Below, piece by piece: positions 26,861 through 38,340 of a stretch of 64,000 bases of DNA. Below the pieces are notes generated by a model that did not search any database, had not been told where the DNA came from, and saw only the letters and a program-made list of their open reading frames with translations. Positions within the stretch are counted from its first letter, which is position 1, and each line of letters opens with the position of its first letter. Source of the DNA: Sternotherus odoratus (lineage: Eukaryota; Chordata; Testudines; Kinosternidae); assembly GCA_032164245.1 (NCBI GenBank), contig JAVMKO010000010.1:45344848-45408847 (forward strand), read 5' to 3'. Both the position numbers and the translations under genes were made by a program.

Positions 26861-27690
26861 TAGGGTTGCCAACTTTCTAATCGCACAAAACTGAACACCC
26901 CTGCCCCACCCCCTCCCCAAGGCCCCGCTCCTGTAACACCCCTTCTTCAAGGCCCTGCCCCCACTCACTCCACCCTCCGGCCTCCATCACTCACTCTCCC
27001 CACCCCTGCAGTCACTCTCACTGGGCTGGAGCAAGGCGTTGGGGGGTAGGAGGAGGTGAGGGCTCCAGCTGGGGATGTGAGCGCCAGGGTAGGGCCAGAA
27101 CTGAGGTGGTCAGAGTGCAGAGGGCTGAGGTGGGGGTCGGGGTACAGGAGGGGGTGAAGGCTTCATCTGGGGATGAGGGATTTGGCATGCAGGTGGGGGT
27201 TCAGGGCTGGGGGTTGGAGTGTGGGAGGGGGTTTAGGGCTCTAGGAGGAAGTTTTGGTGCCGGAGAGGGCTCAGGGCTGGGGGTTGGGGTGTGGGAGGAG
27301 GTTCAGGGTGCAGGCTCTGGGCAGCGGTTACCTTGGGCAGCTCCTGGAAGCGGCTGGCATGTCTGGCTCCTAGCCTCAGGGACCAGGGGCCTCTGCATGC
27401 TGCCTTTGCCCACAGGCATAGTTTTGGCAGCTCCCATTGGTTGTGGTTCCCAGCCAATGGAAACTGCGGAGCCAGTTCTTAGGGCCGGGCAGCACGCAGA
27501 GCCACTCCTCTTCCGAGGGGCCGCAGGGACATGCTGACTGCTTGTGGGAGCCGCGTGGACCCAGGCAGCCTGCCTTAGCTCCCCCCCTCCCCCCATGCAA
27601 TCAACTGGACTTTTACTGGCCCAGTCAGCATCTCTAGGGTCCTTTTTGGACCAGGTGTTGCAGTCGAAAACCAGATGCCTGAAAACCCTA
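26861..27690. mobile_element. Non-autonomous DNA transposon, TAGGGTTGCCAAC family, 830 bp
   Basis: It begins tagggttgccaactttctaatcgcacaaaac and ends agtcgaaaaccagatgcctgaaaaccct. The octamers aggcagtt (26853-26860) and aggcagct (27691-27698) match at 7 of 8. The middle is a G-rich imperfect tandem array (ggctgggggttggggtgtgggagg units, about 27110-27320). The 8-bp TSD suggests hAT. Confidence 0.85.
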
Positions 27691-27699
27691 AGGCAGCTC

Positions 27700-28660
27700 C
27701 CTCTACCCCAAGTCCTAGCACAGCCCTGGCGTGTTTCCTGGTTGTAGCTAGTCCAGGTGATTTCAGGAGGGGACACTAACGTGCACCACAACTAGCAATG
27801 TGTCAGTCAAACCCACCTGCACCTTGTCTGCACTTGGAGGGTGAGTGAGCATGTTTAGGCAGTGTAAACACACCCCTTTCAGCGGTGAAGCCACAGCCTG
27901 GGAGGCCTGGGAGGCTGGCATCTGTAGGGGGTCCAGGATGGAGGTTCTACCATTGCCTCCTGTCCCCACTGACCAGAAATGGGGGAGGGGTTTCTACTAG
28001 GGTCACATCCCTGTTCATTACACATTCCCCTGGTTATGCCCAGGTCACTCCATCACCACAGGCCGGAGTCAACGCCAGGCGAGCTCTCGCGCTGGTTGCC
28101 GGCCGCCTGGCCTGCAGGTCTGTGTGCGGCTCAGGGGTGGGTGGGCCAAAGCCCGCTCTTCCCCACAGTGAAGGGTGTAGCCATGTTGGCCGGGGAGCAG
28201 GGCTGCCCTCCCCTGCACGGAGGGATGGTTTACCTAGTCTGGCAGGAGCTGTTGACTCGCTGCAGAGGGGGGCGATAGGGGACGTTCCTGGCAGATAAGA
28301 GGTTTGCTCAGAAGAAGACAAATGACTTTGTTTGTTGTTCTTCCTAATCGCTCCCCTTGGTGGGTGGTCCCAGTCATTCCTTCTAGGAGCCCCCACTCCC
28401 TCCGCTCTGCTCTGCACTCCCCAGTTCACCCCAGCAGGGCAGGTGGCAGGAATCACCCACCCCCGGCTGGCCTGCATGGGGGGGGGCTGGCCCTAGCACT
28501 GACACTCAGGAGTAGAGTGATGCTCACGGTCCTTGGCAGTTCCTTATCAGAGGAGGGGCAAGGCAGAGAGCCCAGAAGTAAAGACATGGGGCCTCTTGCA
28601 GGGGGCAGTAGGTGCGGGGGAAGGGAGACTGTACTGAGGCCAACAGGCCATGTTTGGGGA
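27700..28660. other. Intergenic stretch, nothing recognised
   Basis: Mixed GC-rich sequence with short unrelated frames. No repeat or gene could be supported. Confidence 0.4.
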
Positions 28661-28671
28661 ACATCCTGGAA

Positions 28672-28796
28672 TAGGGTGACCAGATAGCAAGTGTGAAAAA
28701 TCAGGACAGGAGGTGGGGGGGTGATAGGAGCCTATACAAGAAAAAGACCCCAAAATCGGACCTGTCCCTATAAAATCGGGACATCTGGTCACTCTA
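28672..28796 (-). mobile_element. MITE, TAGGGTGACCAGAT family (copy 2)
   Basis: This is an inverted copy of the same 125-bp family, with ends tagggtgaccagat and atctggtcactcta. The flanks tcctggaa and gtctgcag are too diverged to show a clear TSD. Confidence 0.85.
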
Positions 28797-29344
28797 GTCT
28801 GCAGTGCCTGGCTTGCCCTTTCCAAAGAGAGAGAGGGTCAGGCGTGGAGAACACAACCCAAGAACCCCTGCGCAGAGCGAGTACCCGCGCCCCCTACAGC
28901 CATCTGCCCACTTCACCTCTCCCCAACCCCTCCCAGGCCTTCCTGACTTGGACGGTGTCCAGTCCACACTGCTCCCCCCCATCACAGCCCCCCTTGATGT
29001 CCCTCCAACTCCACCTGCATGTCTGTCCATCCCGTGTGCCCCTGCTCCTCCCACTGTCTCTCTGTGCCTTCCTTCAGCCTGCCTTTGTGCCCGCGCCCAG
29101 CCGGCGGCCCGCCACAAACCGCTTCCCTGAAGCAGTGACCCCTGAGCCTCCCCCGTTTCTGAGCGTGTGAGGTAGCCAGCCGCAGCGCTCTGCTGTCTCT
29201 AGGGTATGGTCACAGGAGCAAGCTCTGGGCTGAACATGTGTCTGGCTTCATGTCTGTAACTAGAGCCGAGCCCTGTTTCTCAGCTGAAATTTTTTGGGAG
29301 CTAAAAATGCCGAGTGGGTGACATCAAAATGCTTCCCCAGTTTG

Positions 29345-29440
29345 TGAGACAAGGTGGGGGAGGTAATATCTTTCCTTGGATCAATCTCGGGGGGTGAGAG
29401 ACGCTGTCAAGGGCTCTCCTGGTCAGCTTCATCAAACCTT
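29345..29440. repeat. SINE-like repeat fragment
   Basis: gacaaggtgggggaggtaatatctttccttggatcaatct resembles a common amniote repeat that I recall as 'gacaaggtgggtgaggtaatatcttttattggaccaact'. The class is not assigned. Confidence 0.5.
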
Positions 29441-30289
29441 CCTTTAGGAAACAAACAAAAGTTTGGGCGGGTTTTTTTTGTTAAAAACAATTTTTTGTTT
29501 CTGAATTTCCTTTCCTTTTATTTTCAGCAATGTCAACGCCCTTCGAATACAGTCAAGAGCCAATGCACCATCCAGTTCAGCAAACAGTGAAAATGTTTCT
29601 GACTCGGTCTGACCCGAAACAATTATTTGTCAAGGTCTCAAAATTGCCCCAGAACTGGAAAATCCATTCTTCACCCAGCTGTGTTCCCTGTACACAGGGA
29701 ATGGGCTGGAACGGCTATTGAACACCCAGCTCCTGCTCTGGGCACTTGCCCTTTGCAGTAGATCTTGGACTTTAACTTCACACCCTACCTCCTTCTGGAA
29801 TAGCTTCCCCCCTAGCCAGTCCTTACGGCACTTCAGAGCTGGTAGTATTGTTGCTAACTGCCCTATAACTCTTCCGACTGCTACATGGAGTCAAACACTA
29901 AACTAGAAGCTGGCTGGCATTGACCAGTGCTCAAACGCCCACAAAGTAGCCAGCAACTCCTCTGGTAAAGAGCCGGCCTTGCTCTATAGAGAGTCAGTGC
30001 CAGGCTGGCAGCTCCCTCTCATCTAACCAATGATGATCCAAGCTCCTCTGCCAGATGAGCCATCCAACAGCTGTCGGATGTGGGGGGAGGGATGGGAGGC
30101 GGATGGGAGGTGTGGCATCCCACTGTGCCAACCAGCAGCCAAGCCCCAGTTCCTGCTTGGAGCAGGGAGTGATGGTTGCTCACAGCATTCCTGGGTACAG
30201 GGCCTTTGCACTGCTCCTTGCTATGGGCATAAGGCAACTCCATTCCTGGCCTGAGGACTCACAGTGGCTGGTGGATGATGACATGTGCC

Positions 30290-30416
30290 GAGGGTGACCA
30301 GATGTTCTGATTTTATAGGGATAGTCTCGATTTTTGGGTCTTTTTCTTATACAGGCTCCTATTACCGCCCCCCCACGCCCATCCCGATTTTTCACACTTT
30401 CTCTCTGGTCACCCTA
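30290..30416 (+). mobile_element. MITE, TAGGGTGACCAGAT family (copy 3)
   Basis: This 127-bp copy of the element at 742-865 is flanked by a perfect 8-bp duplication, CATGTGCC (30282-30289 and 30417-30424). The TSD fixes both ends of the family. Confidence 0.92.
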
Positions 30417-32004
30417 CATGTGCCCGTCTCTGCTCTCTGGTGGGGAAGCGCTGTCAAAGTGCTGTGTGCCAGGAGACAGTCACGCCCTCCCTGGAGATGA
30501 GGCTGCAGCTCGGAGCCCCTTACGATCCTGCTTTCAATCCCCTCTGTCATCCACAGGGGACTGCTGGCCCCAAAGCTGACAGAGAAGTGACCTGCCAGAC
30601 TGGAGGTTAGTTTCCCATCTGATGCCCTGTGCTGGGAGAGGGCTGAGGCAAGCCAGGTGGGCCTATCGGCCAGCTAGGCTGCAAACTGGGAGAATGAAGG
30701 GTGGAGGAAGCCCTAATTATGAGGAAGTTCACCTGAGCAGAGGTGGGCTGGGCTAGTAAAAACCCAGTGGCCGTGGCAGGGCAGTGAACTGGAAGGTTGC
30801 CCGGGTTGCACTGGGAGTGATAGAGGGTGGAGAACTGTACCCCAGAGGGGGAACTCTGAGTGACCTGGCCCGAGGGTGAGTCATGAAGAGACAGTGGCCG
30901 CTCCTGGAGCAAGAGAGACAGGGGCACCGCATACAACTGCAGAAAGGGGCACTGGCCTCTTGGAGCGAATCCCCAGAATGGCCAGGAGGAGGCACCATCC
31001 TGCAGTGAGTAGAGCACCCCCATCATACGCCACCCCCCAAACAAGAGGAGTTTGCTAACAGCAGGGGGATGACTAGAAGGGTGGGACTGCTCAGGAGAGA
31101 TTGAAAAGCCCCCTCCCCCGACAATTCCAGGAGAGCAGGATCTGGCTGCATGGGTGCTGGGTGAGTCTCTTTGGGAAGGAGGCACACATGACCTCCTGGG
31201 GTCAGCGGCACATGTGACATTCCCCCTCGGTGTGTACGGGGAGAGGCCACTCCCTGAGAAGCCGGGGGCAGGGAGCATGTTCCCTGGGCTGTTTCTTGCA
31301 GACAGGTTTGTCCCATCGCTGAGACCTGCTTACAGTGCCCAGCAGGGGAGATGGTGCAGGCCTCAGGGAGCAGGCAAAGGTGGCATAGGGCTCTTCTCTG
31401 CCCTCCCAGCCCCATGTGAGAGTAGCTATGGACTGCTCTAACTTACCCTGGCCGGAAAGGAGGAGATAAAACACAGTTGAAGCTCAAGCACTGGTGAGTC
31501 CAGGCCACACCCATTTTATCTAGCCACACCCCCTTTCCCTGCTACACCTGCATAGAGCCACTACAGAGGATGCCCGGGGGTACCCAGCGCCAGAGAGGCT
31601 GGCCCTCCCTGGAGTCGAATGGGGCGTGAGAGCTTCCCCCACACACACACACACAACCACACTGGAGTCTCTGCCTCCTCTTCCCCTCTGTTCACCTGCC
31701 CTGGAAGTGAAATGCAGGCAGTTTGGGTTTCCACGGTGAGACCCTCAAGCCTGATTCTCCTCAATGGTACTGAGCATCAGCGCCATCCTGCACACACACT
31801 CCGACTGCCAGGGGACGAGGGCTCAGCACGGCAGGGACGCACACCCCATCCCACCGGCCCCCACCTGCCTCCAGCCCACAGTGCACAAGGGGTCAGATCC
31901 AAGCCTGAAATCAGTGGCGCTAGGGCAGGATTTGGCCCAGTCTGTGAGCTGCCCTTGGGACCAGCCTCTGTCCCATGGCTGAGATCGGAGGACATTGCCA
32001 ATAA

Positions 32005-32513
32005 ACATGGGCTGAAAAGAAACGTTTATTCGCCCCAGCCACTGCCACACAAACCGAGGAGAATAAAATCAAACACCGCCATTGCCACAGCCCGGCTCCG
32101 GGCTCCTGGGAAATACCAGATGACGTGTCTCCCAACCCCCACCCATGGCATCAAAGCCCTGTCTCATAAAAAGGGAGTGAGCTTTATCATTAACTAGGGT
32201 GGCACATGGCGGGGATGCAGCTATCAGATGGCAGCAGCTGTACCCTGGCAATGCCCAGCATCCCTCAGAACACACAGGATGGGCAAAAGGGCTGGCACTG
32301 TAGAGCCTGTCAGGTTTAAGGGGTGAGAGCAGGCTAAGGCCCGTGGTCTATAGGCCAGGCATCAGTTTGGGGGCTTGGTTCAGTCTGGAGTCAGAACTGC
32401 AGCGGGGCCTGGTGCTCCCATCCAGAGCCAATCCTCAGCACCTTATGCACCTAGAGCATCTGCCCAGCACAGAGGCTCCTGGTGGGGCTGGCTAGGTCCC
32501 CAGTTCCTCTGCC
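32005..32513 (-). other. PERCC1: PERCC1 3' UTR
   Basis: Non-coding sequence between the PERCC1 stop and a canonical poly(A) signal about 490 nt away. The end is estimated at about 20 nt past the signal. Confidence 0.6.
32025..32030 (-). terminator. PERCC1: Poly(A) signal of PERCC1
   Basis: AATAAA on the minus strand (tttatt on +), the nearest canonical hexamer I found downstream of the PERCC1 stop at 32514. Confidence 0.65.
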
Positions 32514-33347
32514 TCACAGCACACTGAACTGATCGGTTTCCAGGACCGGCCTGCCCAGCTCCCCAGCCAGCTCCCTGTCGGTGCTGGGCAGCTCCTGCCC
32601 GGGCTCTGATGTCCAGTTGGCCAGGAGGTCACTGAAGTCAGGCGGGTTCGTGTTGAGGATACATGGGGGGCCGGTGGACGGCTCCTTCCAGAAGGATTGT
32701 GGCAGCTTCCTCCTGTGCATGGGCATGATGTGGGCATACTTCTTCTCCAGCCGCAGCTTCCTGCCGTCAGCGGCCCTCTGCTTGAGGAAGCGGCGCAAGC
32801 CGTATTCGAAGAGCTCCGCTAACGGCCCCAGCTTCTGCGCCCCATCCTTGTTACAAATGGACCTCCAGACCCGCTGGTCGAGCTGCCCCAGGGGCGCCAC
32901 AGGGCCCTGGGCCTCTTCCTCGTCCGGCTCGCCGCTTTGGGCGAGCCGCATCAGGTCTGCGTAGTACAGCTCCCGCCCCAGCCGGCAGGGAGAGAAGCAG
33001 TCCTCGTAGATGTTGCAGGAGTCGGGGTCGTCGTCCTTGGCCTTCCTGCCGAAGTATCTCTGGATGTCGCAGCTGATCAGCTCAGAAAACTTCAGGAGCT
33101 GCAGGGTCATTTCTGCATCACTCTGGCTGCAATCAGCTGTGACTTTCTGCCCCTCTCTGCCAGGACTGTGATAGGGACGGCTGTTCTCCTCGTCCACGTC
33201 GTAGTCGTCTTCCTCCTCCACCTCCTCCTCCTCCTCTGACAGGTCTTGGAAGTCCATGTCCTGGGGTGGGGTGGGGTGGAGGAACGAGTGCTGGAAGGAA
33301 GCGGGAAGCCTGAACTCTGCCAGGTTCCTGATCACTCCGGCAGCCAT
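32514..33347 (-). CDS. PERCC1: PERCC1, proline/glutamate-rich protein with coiled coil (277 aa)
   Basis: PERCC1 is required for enteroendocrine cell development, and loss of it or of its intestine critical region causes congenital diarrhoea in humans. The start chosen is ATG 33347 (MAAGVIR...), which matches the N-terminus I recall for the family and has A at -3 and G at +4. The frame is open for 75 more codons upstream, but a strong acceptor (ttttcccttgtgtcctccag, exon start 33399) makes those intronic. Features are an acidic run (SEEEEEVEEEDDYDVDEEN, about residues 35-53), the conserved core LISCDIQRYFGRKAKDDDPD (about 91-115), CRLGRELYYADLMRL, and a basic C-terminal block (RRFLKQRAADGRKLRLEKKY). 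It faces CLCN7 tail to tail, as in human. The coding region is one exon and is intact. Confidence 0.9.
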   Translation of the reverse strand: MAAGVIRNLAEFRLPASFQHSFLHPTPPQDMDFQDLSEEEEEVEEEDDYDVDEENSRPYHSPGREGQKVTADCSQSDAEMTLQLLKFSELISCDIQRYFGRKAKDDDPDSCNIYEDCFSPCRLGRELYYADLMRLAQSGEPDEEEAQGPVAPLGQLDQRVWRSICNKDGAQKLGPLAELFEYGLRRFLKQRAADGRKLRLEKKYAHIMPMHRRKLPQSFWKEPSTGPPCILNTNPPDFSDLLANWTSEPGQELPSTDRELAGELGRPVLETDQFSVL

Positions 33348-33399
33348 CTTGCCTCGCTGCGTATGGCTGGGACGGGTGCCGCTGGGCTGTGCAGTCACA
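33348..33399 (-). other. PERCC1: PERCC1 exon 2, 5' untranslated part, with splice acceptor at 33400-33401
   Basis: The minus strand reads gttttcccttgtgtcctccag/TGTGACTGC, a strong polypyrimidine tract and AG 52 nt before the ATG. This is an inferred exon border. Confidence 0.65.
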
Positions 33400-36239
33400 C
33401 TGGAGGACACAAGGGAAAACGCATGGTTAGAGCTGTGCAGATGGGACCCGGTAGAGGGCTGAGGCTGATGCAGTGATACTTCTGCTCCCCTCTGTGTGTT
33501 AACTCCCCACCCCAGCCGTGCGAGTGTTTTCCTCCCGCACAACATCAGTGCCTCCCCGCTGAGCGGGGCCATGGAGCTGCAGTGCTGAGAGCTGGAGGAT
33601 CCTGCCCTTTGTTCTCCACGTGCCTGGGGACCTGTCTGTCTGTCTGTCAGTACGAATCAGTTATGGTGGGAATGGTTCAAGCAGCTCTGTATTCATTTGC
33701 AACCCCTTCTCTCTCCCCTCCCCCCCCAGTCTTGTTCTGTGTCCCTGCCTTTGCGCACAGCTGGCCAGACGTGGTGGCTGAGGTGCGCTGCGGTCTGCGG
33801 CTAGCGCCTGTTCTCTACAGCTCAGAGGCGGTTGCTTTGCAGTACGGGGTCACCGCGACTCCTTGACCGACACCCATAGCTGGGCCCCTGCCTGCTGGAA
33901 GCAGCTCTGGGGGCAGCAGCGCGGGCGTTACCAGAGCCCACAGGCTGTTGCCATGTGTGGAGCAGGTCGGATCCAGGATAACAGCTTTATTGCACAACTG
34001 GGATGATGGGATTTATGCTGCTTAAGCAAACAAACAACCCCCCTAACATCTGCCGGGCCTGAGAGAAGCACAAGGCCACACAGCCAGCCGGGGGCAGGGA
34101 GAGAACCTGGCGTGCAGCTGGGCACGTTTTCCAACCAGAAGCTTGGGGCGTTCCTTGTCAGCAGGGTCTGGCAGGAGCAGGTCCCTCCCACGACCCAGGC
34201 CAGGGATCAGCACCTGGGTTGGATCTCAGTCGCCCTGTGTCAATGGGGAGTAACTGGAGAGAGCCCAGGGTAACAGATCAGCATCTTCCCTCTGCGTCCG
34301 CTTGCCCTGCCATAATGGCCACCCCACACACGGGTCCCATGAGCGAGCTGAGGGGGCGGGGTGGGGAGGGCCTTTGGCTCTTGTGCCATTAAGGCCCTGG
34401 CCTGTGCTGGCACAGCATGGGCTGGGTGAGCACCAGGAGAGCGGCACTGATCGCCCATGTGCAGCTGGAGCGCCTGCGTAGAACTGGACTGAGACGGAGC
34501 ATGGCCCGACCCACAGCCAAAGCACTGGGATCTCAAAGCTCCAGAGCTGGCCAGCCCGGGGTGTGGGATTCTCAGACCAAGGGGCTGGGTATGGCCCGTT
34601 TGGGGCTCAAGCCAAAGCGGCTCTGGCTCCACCCAGTGCTGATGCCCATTCAGTGGCTTTGCACTGCCTGCCTGAGACAGGGCGGGGCTGGAGTGGCTGC
34701 CCAGCTGGCAGAGGAGAAAGGCGCGGGGCTGTGACACTCTCCCCCCATCCTCCGGTACTGCCCCAGAGAGCAGCGCCGGGAAGGGCCACCCTCCAAGCAT
34801 CCAAAAGAACATAACCGACCATCCCATCCCTGCTCGTGACAAGTTCCCGGCCCTGGGAGGAGATTGCATGGTCTGGAGGCCTTTAGAGACATTTCTATAG
34901 GGCCTCCCAGTTCCAACAGACCCCACTTGGAATCCTCCCTGTCCGGCTGGGACACGGGCAGCTGACTGGAAGGTGGGTGCGTGGCCAGCGGTGGGTGCTG
35001 AGGAAGCTCCAGTCTGTGGCAGGTGTAAGGAGCTGTACACAGTGTGCTCCCCCTGGGATCCCTGATGCACTGTGCTGGTGACTTACCCACTCCAGCCATG
35101 TGCCTCCCTCCAGCCATGCGTTCCGCTCCCCAGCAGTTCTCCTAGAGGAGCTAGGGAACCATCTGCCTTACAGATGCTCCCTCTCCCTTGGGCTGCGCCC
35201 GCTGGCTGCACTGGCTGGGGCTGTATTGCCCCCCTTGGGCCTTTATCTCCAGGCCCTACACTGGCAGACAGCAGCTCTGTCAGGGCTGGAAGGGTGTGGG
35301 CACATAACGGGCATTCATCCCGCAGTGTATACACCCCTGCTGCACCCTGTCTGCACTACAGCCCCGCTGCTGCTGCCCCAGGACTAGCTATCCCGCCGGG
35401 GTGATACAGCTGGGGACCTGTAGGCGCTGACTCAGCCACTGGGGCACGGGCATCTCCTCCTCGGCACCCCCCACTAGGGGCGCTGCTTGGGCTGCCCAGC
35501 TCGTTCTCCAGGCACACTGCTGGTGCCAGGGCATGGCCGCCCTCTGATTCTCTCCACAGGCCCAGCCCTTGCTGCCCGGTCCCCTTCCCCCTCCCCCAGG
35601 TGCTGGAGCTCAGGGGCTGCCCCTCCTTGCAGTCTGAGCACCGCTGGGGGTGGTAGAACACACACAGCTCAGGGAAGACACTGGAGCCCACCCACGGGCG
35701 GCGCCGGGCAGGCAAGAGGCTGGTAATGCAGGAGGGCCCCACAGCAGGTGTTGTGCCAGGGGGAGTCACCCCTCAGAACAGCAGAGAGAACCGCCAGCGT
35801 TCCCTGCACGCACCCCCCTCAGCAAACCGAGCAGGGAGGGCTGGTGGCATCCCACCCAGCAGCAGGGCAAGACGTGTGTGCCACCACCCCATGTCTTAGT
35901 TCGCAGACCGTTGGCTGGGAAGCGCCACTGGGCCAGAGGCTGGTCCAGCCCCAGTAGCTGCTGCGTGCCCCTCCACGCCTAGATTCGGCTTAGTTGCAGA
36001 TCCCCATCCCCTGCAGGCTGGAACGCAGAGACAGCTGCAGAACTGCACCCCCTGCACCCAACACAGCCTGACCCCTGCAGAGCAGCCCCTCCCCCCGCCC
36101 CTCCCGTTGGCTCGCTGCCTTCAGGGCGCTCCATGCCCATGCAGAGCGGGGGGTGGGGGGTGGAGGGGGTGGAGGGGAGGGCTGCATTCCCACCATTAGA
36201 CAAAGACGCTAACAACCCTTTGCCCTTCCCTGAGAGGAT

Positions 36240-36425
36240 CTCACAGCGCTTGGCAAACATCCCAGCACCTCAACAGTGCCCTGGGAGACAGGCAACATTG
36301 CTACATCCCAGGAGGAGAAACTGAGGACAAAACATTTGCCCTGTGCCTAGGTAGAGCCAGGAACAGAACCCAGGAAGCCTGGCTCCAGCTCCCCATCTCT
36401 TACCAGTACAGCACTCCCAGTACAA
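36240..36425 (-). repeat. MIR-like SINE fragment
   Basis: The stretch gaggagaaactgagg...agagccaggaacagaacccaggaagcctggctcc is the reverse strand of a MIR/CORE-SINE consensus. It is diverged. Confidence 0.55.
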
Positions 36426-36487
36426 AGAAAACTAAGAGAGCCACAATGAACAGCAGGGCCCTAGGGAGAGGAACTGATGGGTAGGAG

Positions 36488-36640
36488 AATGATGTCTAGT
36501 GGCTAGAGCAGGGGATTGGGAATCAGGAATCCTGGGATCGATTCCCAGTTTTGCTAGTGCTTCGCCATGTGGGCTTGGGCAAGTCACTTCCCTGCTCTGT
36601 GCCTCAGTTTCCCCAAGTGTAAAGCAGGGGTGACACTGCT
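36488..36640 (+). mobile_element. MIR SINE
   Basis: gtggctagagcaggggattgggaatcaggaatcctgggatcgattcccag, then cttgggcaagtcacttccctgctctgtgcctcagtttcccc, then gtaaagcaggggtga: the MIR head, core and tail in order. It is a well-preserved ancient copy. Confidence 0.85.
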
Positions 36641-37903
36641 GTAGAGTGCGAGGCACATTGTGCTCTCTTGATGGAGGATGCTAGAGAAGGGCAAAGTATG
36701 ACTGACACACCCAGGTCGCTGTCCCTGGTCCCCATGAATCCAAGGGCCTGGCCGGTTTGCTGCAGACTGGAGGACCATCCCATGCAGTGTGCATGCAGCT
36801 GGAATGGGGGATGGGAGAGGATTTAACAGGGGCTAGAGCAGTGTCCCACGTGGAGCAGGAGCAATACTCGGGCAGGGAGCTGGGCAGGCTGCTCCACACC
36901 ACAGCACCCTGCTGGGAGCCAGCTGGCTGAAGCCAGCCCGGCGGTCACCCCTGCACTCAGTGGTGCTGCCCCCCGGAGAACAGGGACCCAGGGGTGTACG
37001 GAGGGAGGAGATGCTCAGACATTGGGGACACTCCCAGGACTGGGCTGTGGGGGGCGAGTTCAGTTCTGGGTAGGGGATGCTACAGAGAGAGACACAGAAT
37101 GGGCCTGAACCTGGGCTCCAGCTCATGCACATCAGCACACTCTGTGGATAGCAGGGGGGTCGCGCCGGGCCTACAGCAAACGAGAACAGGATCCTCCCAT
37201 CACCCAGCCACTGCCCCCCCTCCCCACAGGCCATGTCCCTCCCATCACCCAGCCACTGCCCCCCTCCCCCCCCCCCCCCTGCAGGCCATGTCCTGTTCTG
37301 ACAGCACTTTCATGAGGGGATCGCACAGTGGGAAAGTCCAGCCAGCCCGGGAAAGCAGAACTCATTCACACCAGCCCCCGCTTACCCACCTCCAACTGAC
37401 CGCAAGCAGCCCGGCCTTGCTGTGCCCAGACGCCTCCCCCATCCAGCTGGGATCTCTCATCCGCAGGCCCCACGTGTGCTCTGCGCCCACATTGGGAATG
37501 CAAAGTGGCCAAAGGCTGGGAAGCACCGGGGAACTGAGCCTACCCAGGCAGAATGTCCCTGGTTTCCTTGGCCCGTTCAATGCACCCTGAGTGCCAGTCT
37601 CTGCGCCTGGCTGTCCCCGCTCAGCTGCTGGGGAGAAAGGGGACCCGGGCGCTAAATAGGGAGTGGTTAAAGAAGATTCTGACTACAGCTTCTCTTGCAC
37701 CTCTGCATGGGGATGGCCACTTCTAGCCCCCCCGCATTCGGTCAGCCTGAGGGGGAACGAGGCCAGCTTTGGGGCGCAAGCGACTGTCACACCATCCTGG
37801 GGCATTAACAAGCCAGGTGCCTCCTACTCAGTCCCCAGCCGCTGGGTGTCATCGGCACCGCGCCGCTGTACTGCACCCTCCTCGCTGGAGCCTCCGCACT
37901 TAC

Positions 37904-37960
37904 CTCGCTGCTGCAGCCGAGCCATGCAGAGCATCCCAGGCTCTTTCTCTCCCCTGGCCA
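37904..37960 (-). other. PERCC1: Inferred non-coding exon 1 of PERCC1
   Basis: On the minus strand, a transcript starting about 30 nt after the TATA box would run through GGGGAGAGAAAGAGCCTGGG to GGCTGCAGCAGCGAG and a consensus donor GTAAGT at 37903. It contains ATGs at 37934 and 37925 in one frame that meets TGA at 33397-33395 just after the splice. They would form a short upstream ORF and not extend PERCC1. No transcript evidence is available. Confidence 0.55.
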
Positions 37961-37981
37961 TCCCTCCACCTGGGGCTGAAG

Positions 37982-37989
37982 TATTTATA
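37982..37989 (-). promoter_or_regulatory. PERCC1: TATA box, inferred PERCC1 promoter
   Basis: TATAAATA on the minus strand, followed about 30 nt later by the inferred exon 1. CCAAT lies upstream at 38261-38257. Confidence 0.55.
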
Positions 37990-38340
37990 GTGGAGCTGGA
38001 CTGACGGCTGGCAAATATTTGGTAGCTGTATTGTAATAGTAGACTCGGTAAACAGAGCTTTGGTTTGCTTTAGCGCCCAGCAACCAGAGAACACTGCAGC
38101 AAGGAGCCAGTGGGACGGAAGATAGGGCTCACCTTAATGGTTGACTTCCCAGGGGATTTTCAAGTGTTGTTCCTGTAGATTCACCTATTAAATCTGCAGT
38201 CACAGCTGCCAAACCGCCCCGCACACTTGTGCAGAGGGCTCTTATCTCCGCTGCTGATTGGAGGCGAAATCAAGCTTTGTCAAACAGGCATAAAATTAAA
38301 TTTCATGCTATTTTGACTCCTGGAGTAGGCATCTTCTGAA
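37990..38340. promoter_or_regulatory. Candidate proximal regulatory region upstream of PERCC1
   Basis: This 350-bp stretch is AT-rich and non-repetitive, unlike its flanks. Visible motifs are ggtaaacagag and tttggtttgct (forkhead-like), cttatct (GATA, 38241-38247), ctgattgg (CCAAT reverse) and ataaaattaaatttcatg (homeobox/CDX-like). Regulatory function is inference from position and composition. Confidence 0.4.

Larger units (their letters stand above)
33400..37903 (-). other. PERCC1: Inferred PERCC1 intron 1 (about 4.5 kb)
   Basis: It is bounded by a GTAAG donor (37903) and the acceptor before 33399. It holds two MIR-like fragments (36240-36425 and 36488-36640) and GC-rich unique sequence. 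Frames of up to 276 codons within it (34240-35070, minus) show no domain. No other exon was recognised. Confidence 0.5.

Noticed and set aside
30607..31278. 223-codon minus-strand frame
   Set aside because: No recognisable domain and no upstream or downstream splice partners.
33348..33572. 75-codon N-terminal extension of PERCC1 in the same frame
   Set aside because: A strong splice acceptor lies within it, and the family N-terminus as I recall it begins at MAAGVIR.
34240..35070. 276-codon minus-strand frame in the inferred PERCC1 intron
   Set aside because: Composition is Gly/Ala/Ser/Pro-rich as expected of GC-rich noise. Other long frames overlap it, and no family or splice context is visible.
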